Shown: positions 1-6,150 of the stretch, piece by piece
How positions within the stretch are numbered: position 1 is the stretch's first letter
Layout of the letters: each line of letters begins with the position of its first letter
Origin: an uncultured Lachnospiraceae bacterium
Lineage (GTDB): Bacteria; Bacillota_A; Clostridia; Lachnospirales; Lachnospiraceae
Length of the DNA stretch: 9,360 nucleotides
Direction: 5' to 3'
NCBI GenBank assembly: GCA_951801245.1
Contig: CATOMC010000027.1
Span: 1-9,360, forward strand
Translations under genes and position numbers: made by a program
The notes under the pieces: generated by a model
The model's database searches: none
What the model saw: the letters and a program-made list of their open reading frames with translations, nothing else
What the model was told of the DNA's origin: nothing

Positions 1-74
1 TGTCACTAAAAAGGAAGCGTTTTAATATAAGCTTTGCACCGGGACAGTTTATTGAAGAACTAATGAAAATTTAA
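1..74 (+). CDS. 3' end of an unidentified upstream gene (partial)
   Basis: An open frame enters from the left edge (first whole codon at 3) and ends at TAA 72-74. It encodes a 23-residue tail ending in FAPGQFIEELMKI. The tail is basic at first and then looks like an ordinary amphipathic C-terminal helix. It is too short to assign a family. The frame is not interrupted and no hairpin terminator follows it before the promoter at 140. It could be chance, since 23 sense codons is short, but the residue composition is protein-like. Confidence 0.45.
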   Translation, partial: SLKRKRFNISFAPGQFIEELMKI

Positions 75-139
75 AAATCCGTAATTGGGCGTTTGGGTTG
101 GGGTAGACATTCATGCGTTTGTCGTGTTCTAAAAACCTG

Positions 140-168
140 TTGCATTGTCAGGAGAAGAATGATATGAT
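140..168 (+). promoter_or_regulatory. Candidate sigma-A promoter of the radical SAM/DUF4130 unit
   Basis: A -10 element TATGAT (163-168, one mismatch to TATAAT) lies 17 bp downstream of a weak -35, TTGCAT (140-145). The predicted start point is about 174-176, giving a leader of about 80 bases before the ATG at 258. The weak -35 is common at regulated promoters. The LexA-like box directly downstream covers the predicted start point, which supports the placement. Confidence 0.55.
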
Positions 169-172
169 AAAA

Positions 173-186
173 CAAACACATGTTCT
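173..186. promoter_or_regulatory. LexA (SOS) box overlapping the transcription start
   Basis: Read on the minus strand the site is AGAACATGTGTTTG. The Firmicutes LexA/DinR consensus is CGAACRNRYGTTYC. The central 12 bases GAACATGTGTTT fit every consensus position, and only the two outermost bases differ. The site covers roughly +1 to +12 of the predicted promoter, where a repressor would block transcription. The downstream genes belong to DNA repair families, which agrees with SOS control. Binding itself is an inference. Confidence 0.7.
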
Positions 187-257
187 ACGTGCCGGGCGGA
201 GGTATATAGATAGGAAGAGATGAAGATTTTATACTGAGAAGGAGTGCGGTTACAGCG

Positions 258-1565
258 ATGGAGGTCAGGATTTCACCGCAGATGTCGGTTTTGGAGAAAC
301 TGAAAATATTGGGAGAGGCGGCGAAGTATGATGTGTCCTGCAGTTCCAGCGGTTCTTCCCGGAAGAATGACGGGCAGGGGATTGGCAATACGGTGGCGGC
401 CGGTCTGTGTCACAGCTTTGCGGCGGACGGCAGATGTATTTCGCTTTTGAAGATTCTGTTTACCAACGAATGTATATACGACTGCCGCTATTGTATCAAT
501 CGTTGTTCTAACGATGTGCCAAGAGCCTCCTTTACACCGGATGAAGTATGTGAACTGACGATGGAGTTTTACAGACGCAATTATATAGAAGGTTTGTTTT
601 TAAGTTCCGGGATTCTTTATAGCCCGAATTATACCATGGAACTGATCTGTGAGACGGTGCATAAGCTGCGGGCGGTGCATCGCTTTCAGGGGTATATTCA
701 TATCAAGGCCATACCGGGGGCGGATCCGCTTCTGATACAGCGGGCGGGGTATCTGGCAGACCGCATGAGTGTAAATCTGGAGATGGCTACCGCAGAGGGA
801 CTTAAGGAAATGGCGCCCAATAAGCACCGCAGGAATATCCTGAAACCTATGCGGCAGATTCAGAACGGTATTGCGGAGAATAAGAATGAACTTACTTTAT
901 ATAAACATGCCCCGCATTTTTGTGAGGCGGGACAATCCACCCAGATGGTGGTCGGGGCTTTGCCGGAAAGTGATTATCAGATTATGTCGGTGGCGGAGAA
1001 CCTCTATGATAAATTTTCGTTAAAAAGAGTGTACTACTCGGCTTTTGTGAACGTGAATGAGGATAAGGATCTGCCGGCGCTTGCAGGAGGACCGCCGCTT
1101 CTTCGGGAGCACAGGTTATATCAGGCCGACTGGCTGCTTCGGTTTTATGATTTTAAGGTGGACGAACTGTTGACGGCGGACCGGCCGAATTTTAACATGG
1201 CAATCGACCCGAAGGCGGATTGGGCAGTGCGTCATCTGGAAGTCTTTCCGGTGGAGGTTAACCGGGCAGACTATCGGTTGCTTTTGCGGATTCCCGGAGT
1301 AGGGGTTAAGAGTGCCCGGCGGATCATCAGTGCCCGAAGATTTGGCAATCTGACCTTTGAGGACTTAAAGAAGATAGGAGTTGTCTTGAAGAGGGCTTTG
1401 TATTTCATTACGTGTAATGGCAGGATGATGTATCCGACCAAGATAGAGGAAGAATATATCGTACGGAATCTGACCTATCAGAACCAGATGGGACGGGGAG
1501 AGAAGCTTCCCTTTATGACGGATGGGATGGTTTATCAGCAGATGTCGCTGTTTTCACAGATGTAA
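258..1565 (+). CDS. Putative DNA modification/repair radical SAM protein
   Basis: This is a 435-residue radical SAM enzyme of the family annotated as 'putative DNA modification/repair radical SAM protein' (TIGR03916 type). The 4Fe-4S/SAM motif CxxxCxxC is Cys72, Cys76 and Cys79 (ECIYDCRYC), followed by the family-typical NRCSNDVPRASFTPDE. A C-terminal helix-hairpin-helix (about residues 338-385, with RIPGVGVKSARRI) is a DNA-binding fold. The N terminus carries the conserved stretch AAKYDVSCSSSGSSR. The substrate is unknown; SplB-like lesion repair or base modification is the usual guess. The start is uncertain: AGAAGGAG (237-244) is 13 bases from ATG 258, rather far. ATG 282 (MSVLEKLKIL) would fit the usual family N terminus but has only GGAGG at 260-264, still further away. 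The DUF4130 partner follows after 67 bases, probably in the same transcript. A LexA box lies upstream. Confidence 0.93.
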   Translation: MEVRISPQMSVLEKLKILGEAAKYDVSCSSSGSSRKNDGQGIGNTVAAGLCHSFAADGRCISLLKILFTNECIYDCRYCINRCSNDVPRASFTPDEVCELTMEFYRRNYIEGLFLSSGILYSPNYTMELICETVHKLRAVHRFQGYIHIKAIPGADPLLIQRAGYLADRMSVNLEMATAEGLKEMAPNKHRRNILKPMRQIQNGIAENKNELTLYKHAPHFCEAGQSTQMVVGALPESDYQIMSVAENLYDKFSLKRVYYSAFVNVNEDKDLPALAGGPPLLREHRLYQADWLLRFYDFKVDELLTADRPNFNMAIDPKADWAVRHLEVFPVEVNRADYRLLLRIPGVGVKSARRIISARRFGNLTFEDLKKIGVVLKRALYFITCNGRMMYPTKIEEEYIVRNLTYQNQMGRGEKLPFMTDGMVYQQMSLFSQM

Positions 1566-1632
1566 GCAGTACCGTGGAGGTTTGTGCAGTCAAGCTGTGT
1601 AACACTTAGAGGAAAGGAAAATATATTTATAT

Positions 1633-2406
1633 ATGGAAGAAAAGTATCTGATCTGTGAGGATTCTCTGGAAGGTATCTTTACCGGGATATATGATGCCTA
1701 TGCCTTAAGGGAGGGGCATGAGCATGTGCATATTCAGATCGGTGAAGAGGATAATTATAGATTGTTTGCCAGCTATCTGCATATTTCCCCGGATCCGGTC
1801 AAGACTGATAAAGTGGCACGAACGTTGCTTGGACGATTGGGAGAACATGCATATCATGCAGTCTGTCGGGCGGCGGCATCCTGCTATCCGGATAAGGGAG
1901 AGGCAGTTTACCGGACTGTGGTGGATGCCATTACGGCAGGCAGCGGCAGCCGCGTAATGGAAAACCTGCGCAATCCTTATGTGCAGAGAGCCTTTGAGTT
2001 GGCGCGCTATACGGCCAATGAGGCACATTATGAGACAGAGTTTATCCGCTTTCAGGAATTGGAGCAGGGTGTGCTCTTTTCCAGAATCGGGCCTAAGAAT
2101 AATGTGATTCCTTTTGTGATGCCGCATTTTGCGGACCGGTTATGTGTGGAAAACTTTATGATCTATGATGAGAACCGGGAGCTATTCGGCGTTCATCCGG
2201 CGAAGGAAGAGTGGTATCTGGTGTCGGCCAGGGGAGACCTTATGCCGGAGGCATTCAGATGGTCTTCCAAAGAAGAGGAATACCAGGATCTGTTCAGGGC
2301 TTTCCATGAGACGATCGGGATCAAAGAACGGGAGAACAAGCGGTTGCAAAGGCAGATGTGTGCTTATCGTTACCAAGATTATATGATGGAATTCCAGAAA
2401 AAGTGA
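1633..2406 (+). CDS. DUF4130-type probable DNA metabolism protein (radical SAM partner)
   Basis: The 257-residue protein matches the family that travels with the preceding radical SAM gene (TIGR03915/DUF4130). Visible signatures are the mid-protein block PFVMPHFADRL followed by the FMIYDENRELFGVHP segment, and the C-terminal ENKRLQRQMCAYRYQDYMMEF segment, which matches the family's usual ending. In many Proteobacteria this domain is fused to a uracil-DNA glycosylase-like (UdgX) domain. Here it stands alone and no glycosylase is present in the window. The biochemical role is unknown; it presumably forms a functional pair with the radical SAM enzyme in repair or modification of DNA. The ribosome binding site GAGGAAAGGA (1610-1619) is about 13 bases from ATG 1633, long for Firmicutes, but no better start is visible. 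No hairpin terminator is obvious after the stop. Confidence 0.88.
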   Translation: MEEKYLICEDSLEGIFTGIYDAYALREGHEHVHIQIGEEDNYRLFASYLHISPDPVKTDKVARTLLGRLGEHAYHAVCRAAASCYPDKGEAVYRTVVDAITAGSGSRVMENLRNPYVQRAFELARYTANEAHYETEFIRFQELEQGVLFSRIGPKNNVIPFVMPHFADRLCVENFMIYDENRELFGVHPAKEEWYLVSARGDLMPEAFRWSSKEEEYQDLFRAFHETIGIKERENKRLQRQMCAYRYQDYMMEFQKK

Positions 2407-2545
2407 ATAAATTGCGCTCTTGCATTTATGATACAAAAGCGGTTTATAGGCAGAAGTCATCAATTTTTATTTTGGATTACAAAATATATTGGTAAGTTTG
2501 CAAGAAAATGCCAAAACTGTATTTTTGAGGGCGTAAAAATGGTTC

Positions 2546-2573
2546 TTTACAAAAGTGGATATTAGTGTATAAT
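2546..2573 (+). promoter_or_regulatory. Sigma-A promoter of the HPr-like gene
   Basis: A -35 element TTTACA (2546-2551) and a perfect -10 element TATAAT (2568-2573) are separated by 16 bp. The predicted start is near 2580, giving a leader of about 70 bases. The AT-rich 140 bases between the DUF4130 stop and this promoter hold no other gene that I can support. Confidence 0.75.
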
Positions 2574-2651
2574 TTACTCCAACGAGGAGCTGAAAACGTT
2601 TTTTTCATGTGTGCTTCTGGCATGTATGAATGCAAAAGGAAGGTGAAGGTT

Positions 2652-2876
2652 ATGCAACACAAAATCAAATTGAGACCAAATGAGGTAAAAGACTTCGTGT
2701 CTGCAGCAAGCAAATGTGCATTTGATGTAGATATCTCCTACAACAGCTTTATTGTGGATGCCAAATCCATTATTGGTGTGTTGGGGCTTAATTTCAATCA
2801 GATTTTAACCGTTGCGTATAACGGCTATGATGCTGATTTTGAAAGATATCTTGGAAAATTTGCAGTAGCGGTATAG
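2652..2876 (+). CDS. HPr-like protein lacking the catalytic histidine
   Basis: The 74-residue protein aligns without gaps to Bacillus HPr at an offset of seven residues. The best stretch is ASKCAFDVDISYN and then DAKSIIGVLGL, matching HPr's ASKYDADVNLEYN and LKSIMGVMSL. Ser39 falls on HPr Ser46, the site phosphorylated by HPr kinase. The PEP-dependent site His15 is replaced by Arg8, and the neighbouring Arg17 by Asn10. It therefore cannot act as a normal phosphotransferase carrier and resembles Crh in keeping only the regulatory serine. Start choice: AAGGAAGG (2636-2643) is 8 bases from ATG 2652, and HPr homology begins right there. An upstream in-frame GTG at 2565 lies in the promoter. It has its own promoter and terminator, so it is a single-gene unit. 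Its role is not known. Confidence 0.87.
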   Translation: MQHKIKLRPNEVKDFVSAASKCAFDVDISYNSFIVDAKSIIGVLGLNFNQILTVAYNGYDADFERYLGKFAVAV

Positions 2877-2897
2877 ATTGTGCAGGAACGTGTCACA

Positions 2898-2926
2898 TTG
2901 ACTCCCTATGTAAGATAGCGTAATAT
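2898..2926 (+). promoter_or_regulatory. Promoter of the nuclease-helicase, embedded in the upstream terminator
   Basis: TTGACT (2898-2903) and TAATAT (2921-2926) are spaced by exactly 17 bp. The -35 overlaps the first bases of the terminator's left arm, the spacer runs through that arm and into the loop, and the -10 spans the end of the loop and the start of the right arm. Initiation near 2932-2934 would give a leader of about 32 bases that lacks the left arm, so the transcript would escape the terminator. The 15 bases between hairpin T-tract and ATG hold only the ribosome binding site, so any promoter for the helicase must lie here or further upstream. Confidence 0.65.
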
Positions 2927-2949
2927 CTTACGTAGGGAGTTTTTGTTTT
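2901..2949 (+). terminator. Intrinsic terminator after the HPr-like gene
   Basis: The two arms are 2901-2917 and 2924-2940. They form a 17-bp stem with one G-T wobble and a 6-base loop (GCGTAA), and the T-rich tail TTTTGTTTT (2941-2949) follows. It begins 24 bases after the HPr-like stop codon. It is a textbook Rho-independent terminator and also contains the next gene's promoter. Confidence 0.9.
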
Positions 2950-2964
2950 AGGAAGGAAAATTTG

Positions 2965-5484
2965 ATGGAAGTGTGCATCTCAGTGCGGGGGCTTGTGGAG
3001 TTCATACTGCGCTCCGGCAATATAGACAATCGAAGAACAGTATCTTCTGAAAATGCCATGCAGGAGGGAGGCCGCATTCACCGTATGATACAGAGGCGTA
3101 TGGGGCCGGAGTATCAGGCGGAGGTGTCGCTTCGCTACGTCTATGATGCCGGAGAGTATGCGATCGTGGTGGAAGGGCGCGCAGACGGCATCATTACGCA
3201 GAAGGGCAGCGGTGACGCGGTTTTTGCAGAGACTCTTTCTGTGGAAGCACAGCAGATGCGGATCGGAGAAGTGATTTCGCAAAAGCCGGAGTCTTTGGCT
3301 GTCATACAGCAGCCGCAGGAAACCCAGAGCGTTTCGGTCACCATAGATGAGATCAAAGGAACTTTTCAGGATTTGAAGAAGATGAGAGGTCCTGTGTCTG
3401 TCCATCTGGCGCAGGCAAAATGTTATGCCTGCATCTATGCCGAACAGCAGAAGCTTACAAATATCCGGGTGCGTATGACGTATTGTCACATGGAGACGGA
3501 AGAGATCCGGTATTTTCATTATGATTACACGTATGATGAACTGCATGCGTGGTTTCAGGATATTTTGGTGCAATATCGCAAGTGGGCGGATTATAGTTTT
3601 CAGTGGCAGAAGGCCAGGCAGGAATCTATCAGACAGATGGTGTTCCCGTTCCCTTATCGAGAAGGGCAGAAAGAATTGGTAACTTACGTCTATCAGACAA
3701 TTTACCATAAGAGAAAGCTTTTTATAGAGGCGCCCACAGGGGTGGGTAAGACTATTTCCACGGTGTTCCCGGCACTTAAGGCCATGGGAGAGGAATTGTG
3801 TGAGAAAATCTTCTATCTAACGGCTAAGACCATCACCCGTACCGTGGCGGATGACACATTTACCATGCTGAGAGAGCGGGGACTTAAGTTAAAGAGTGTG
3901 ATTCTGACGGCCAGGGATAAGATCTGTTTCATGGAGGAGGCCGAGTGTAACCCGGTGTATTGTCCTTTTGCCAGGGGGCATTACGACAGAATCAACGATG
4001 CTATGTATGATCTGCTGACGCATGAGGACAGTTTTACCAGGGAGAAAATTGAGGAATATGCCACGAAGCATCAGGTCTGTCCCTTTGAGATGTGTCTGGA
4101 TATGAGTCTGTTTTCCGATGCGGTCATTTGTGATTATAATTATTTGTTTGACCCGCATGTTTATCTGCGGCGGTTTTTTATGGAAGGGATCAGGGGAGAG
4201 TATATCTTTCTGGTGGACGAAGCCCATAATCTGGTGGAGCGGGGCAGAGACATGTACAGTGCCGTGCTGTGTAAAGAAGATTTCCTGGAGTTGAAGCGGA
4301 CGGTAAAAGCATATGATGAGCGGATCGCAGGAAATCTGGATAAATGTAACAGAGAATTACTGTCCCTGAAAAGGGCGTGTGACGGATGCCGGATAGAGGA
4401 AAGCATAGAAAGCTTTATGCGGACGCTGATCCGTTTGCGAACTGCCATAGAGGATTATCTGGAAGATCATGAAGACAGTCCGGTTCGGAAGGAGATTCTG
4501 GCGTTCTATTTTGAAGTGTCTCATTTCATGGACATGTATGAACTTCTGGATGAAAGTTATGTGACATATACACAGATGCGTGAGGATGGAAGCTTTATTG
4601 TCAGACTGTTTTGTGTCAATCCGGCGAAAAATCTCAGGAACTGTATGATGCGGGGCAGGAGTACGATTTTGTTTTCTGCTACGTTTCTGCCGATACAATA
4701 TTATAAGAAGCTTCTGGGAGCACAGGAGGGAGATTATGAAGTCTATGCCAGGTCTGTTTTTCAGCCCGAGAAGATGGGATTATATATCGGAAGGGATGTG
4801 ACCAGCCGTTTTACCCGCAGGGGAGATGAAGAATATTATCGGATTGCATCCTATATTCATAATGTGATTGAAAAGCGCCACGGCAACTATCTTCTGTTTT
4901 TTCCCTCGCATGCTTTTTTAAGGCGGGTATATGAAATTTATCAGGACTATTTCAATGAGGATGAGAGTGTGGAATGTATCCTGCAGGAGGATCACATGGA
5001 TGAGGAGGCCAGGGAAGCGTTCTTAAACCGGTTTATCGGTAATGAGGCATGTGACCTGCGGGCATTGATCCGGATGGATATTGAAATCGAAGAAGAGAGA
5101 AGCCTGCTGGGGTTCTGTGTCATGGGTGGAATCTTTGGAGAGGGAATTGACTTAAAGAACGACAGCCTGATCGGGGCCATCATTGTGGGTACCGGTCTTC
5201 CGCAGGTGTGTGATGAGCGGGAGATCCTGAAAAAATATTTTGACGGCTGGGGGGAGAACGGCTTTGATTATGCCTATCGCTATCCGGGTATGAACAAGGT
5301 ATTGCAGGCGGCAGGAAGGGTGATCCGGACAGTGGAGGACTTTGGAATTGTTGCACTCTTGGATGAGAGGTTTCTTTCACCGGCATACCAGAGGCTTTTT
5401 CCGCGGGAGTGGCAGGAATATGAGATCGTTACAGTTGACCAAATAGGTCGAAAAGTGGAGAGGTTTTGGGATGAATGGCTTTAA
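2965..5484 (+). CDS. XPD/DinG-type Fe-S helicase with N-terminal PD-(D/E)XK nuclease-like domain
   Basis: The 839-residue protein is a superfamily 2 Rad3/XPD/DinG-type ATP-dependent DNA helicase. Motifs are Walker A EAPTGVGKT (255-263), DEAH box (418-421), SAT (571-573), GGIFGEGIDL (721-730) and motif VI QAAGRVIR (781-788). Four cysteines between Walker A and DEAH (Cys321, Cys328, Cys333 and Cys372 in VCPFEMC) match the XPD iron-sulfur cluster. Residues 1 to about 215 look like a RecB/Cas4-type nuclease: GRIH with His39, VEGRADG with Asp74, DEIK with Glu129 and Lys131, and QAKCY with Gln150 and Tyr154. All catalytic positions appear intact. The extra Cas4 cysteine pattern is not evident. AGGAAGG (2950-2956) is 8 bases from ATG 2965; an in-frame TTG at 2962 is less likely. 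The role is presumably unwinding and trimming DNA in repair; no substrate can be read from sequence. No hairpin terminator is visible after it. Confidence 0.93.
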   Translation: MEVCISVRGLVEFILRSGNIDNRRTVSSENAMQEGGRIHRMIQRRMGPEYQAEVSLRYVYDAGEYAIVVEGRADGIITQKGSGDAVFAETLSVEAQQMRIGEVISQKPESLAVIQQPQETQSVSVTIDEIKGTFQDLKKMRGPVSVHLAQAKCYACIYAEQQKLTNIRVRMTYCHMETEEIRYFHYDYTYDELHAWFQDILVQYRKWADYSFQWQKARQESIRQMVFPFPYREGQKELVTYVYQTIYHKRKLFIEAPTGVGKTISTVFPALKAMGEELCEKIFYLTAKTITRTVADDTFTMLRERGLKLKSVILTARDKICFMEEAECNPVYCPFARGHYDRINDAMYDLLTHEDSFTREKIEEYATKHQVCPFEMCLDMSLFSDAVICDYNYLFDPHVYLRRFFMEGIRGEYIFLVDEAHNLVERGRDMYSAVLCKEDFLELKRTVKAYDERIAGNLDKCNRELLSLKRACDGCRIEESIESFMRTLIRLRTAIEDYLEDHEDSPVRKEILAFYFEVSHFMDMYELLDESYVTYTQMREDGSFIVRLFCVNPAKNLRNCMMRGRSTILFSATFLPIQYYKKLLGAQEGDYEVYARSVFQPEKMGLYIGRDVTSRFTRRGDEEYYRIASYIHNVIEKRHGNYLLFFPSHAFLRRVYEIYQDYFNEDESVECILQEDHMDEEAREAFLNRFIGNEACDLRALIRMDIEIEEERSLLGFCVMGGIFGEGIDLKNDSLIGAIIVGTGLPQVCDEREILKKYFDGWGENGFDYAYRYPGMNKVLQAAGRVIRTVEDFGIVALLDERFLSPAYQRLFPREWQEYEIVTVDQIGRKVERFWDEWL

Positions 5485-5767
5485 ATGAGAGGTTTTTTGA
5501 CATTATCCTATCCGGTCAATTAAGAAAAAGCCCATATTTTTGTACAAGCTGTTGGATTGATGGTGGAAAAGTCGGGATAGAGGATTGACTTTTCATGTCA
5601 AACGAGGGTTTGCAGTTGACTGGTTTAGGACAGGATACGGCAGAAAATGCAAGTGCTTTCGCCCTAAAAAAGTCATTTCGACAGTTATCTGATAGGAAAT
5701 ACCGCAAATGACATCCGGATTTTGACAAAAAGTTACGGAAGTCATCAGGATATGACAAGGCTGTCAA

Positions 5768-5851
5768 TGTGGATAACTTTGTGGAAATTGGGGATTTCTT
5801 CGCAATTTGAAGCCCTTTTTACAAAAAATATGGGTGAAAACCTGTGGAAAA
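5768..5851 (-). promoter_or_regulatory. Cluster of DnaA-box-like sequences
   Basis: TGTGGATAA (5768-5776) is the exact reverse complement of the DnaA box TTATCCACA. TGTGGAAAA (5843-5851) is the one-mismatch variant TTTTCCACA, and TGTGGAAAT (5780-5788) has two mismatches. All three point the same way within 84 bases. No dnaA, dnaN or plasmid replication gene is nearby, so this is not obviously the chromosomal origin. It could be a minor DnaA-binding or titration site, or coincidence. Confidence 0.4.
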
Positions 5852-5949
5852 GTCGACACACGGATTTGAGTATACCCAAAAATGAACCGGATTGGTCAAT
5901 GACGGATGTAATTGAATGCGAATGCGTGACATAGTGGTGTGGGTGTGAA

Positions 5950-5987
5950 ATGTAAGCCGATAAATCAGTAGTGACAGGATGTAAGCC
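5950..5987 (+). repeat. Direct repeat ATGTAAGCC just upstream of a promoter
   Basis: ATGTAAGCC occurs at 5950-5958 and 5979-5987, 29 bp apart and ending 10 bp before the -35 element at 5998. The position suits an activator binding site, but the spacing is not a whole number of helical turns and the repeat is short. No known regulator consensus is recognised. Confidence 0.3.
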
Positions 5988-5997
5988 AGGGGAAGAT

Positions 5998-6027
5998 TTG
6001 ACGGATGGGAGAAGATGGTGGTATACT
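5998..6027 (+). promoter_or_regulatory. Candidate promoter of the GH13 glycosidase gene
   Basis: TTGACG (5998-6003) and TATACT (6022-6027) each differ by one base from the sigma-A consensus and are 18 bp apart. The predicted start near 6034 gives a leader of about 117 bases. The leader contains a repeated GGTAGTGC (6051-6058 and 6102-6109) and a small hairpin TGCCG-CTGGA-CGGCA (6107-6121), neither of which I recognise as a known riboswitch. No good catabolite (cre) site was found near this promoter. Confidence 0.6.
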
Positions 6028-6150
6028 GTTTGAGGCAAACTACAAAATATGGTAGTGCATATTACATATAAAGTGTGATATAACATGTTAATTTGAGAAA
6101 CGGTAGTGCCGCTGGACGGCAAGACTGGAAGTGTGAGAGGAGATAAAAAC

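Larger units (their letters stand above)
5485..6150. other. 666-base intergenic region without a convincing gene
   Basis: I see no protein with a ribosome binding site and protein-like composition here. A 70-codon + frame (5722-5934) starts at TTG without a binding site, and a 135-codon minus frame (5745-6152) has none either. The region is unusually rich in TTGAC/GTCAA and TGAC motifs. Examples are an inverted pair TTGAC (5585-5589) / GTCAA (5597-5601), CAAAC-GAGG-GTTTG (5599-5612), and GTCAT (5740-5744) / ATGAC (5751-5755). It also contains the DnaA-box-like cluster, a 9-base direct repeat and the promoter listed separately. A regulatory or structural role seems more likely than a decayed gene, but nothing decides this. 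Confidence 0.6.

Noticed and set aside
2565..2651. Upstream extension of the HPr-like gene from GTG 2565
   Set aside because: That codon overlaps the -10 box. HPr homology and the good ribosome binding site both point to ATG 2652.
2980..3708. 242-codon minus strand ORF inside the helicase gene
   Set aside because: It lies opposite a gene with clear helicase motifs, and its His/Leu/Arg-rich composition is that of a shadow frame.
5646..5660. Possible catabolite repression (cre) site
   Set aside because: It has two mismatches at conserved positions and lies about 350 bases upstream of the GH13 promoter.
5722..5934. 70-codon + strand ORF in the intergenic region
   Set aside because: It starts at TTG with no ribosome binding site, overlaps the DnaA-box-like cluster and has no recognisable protein character.
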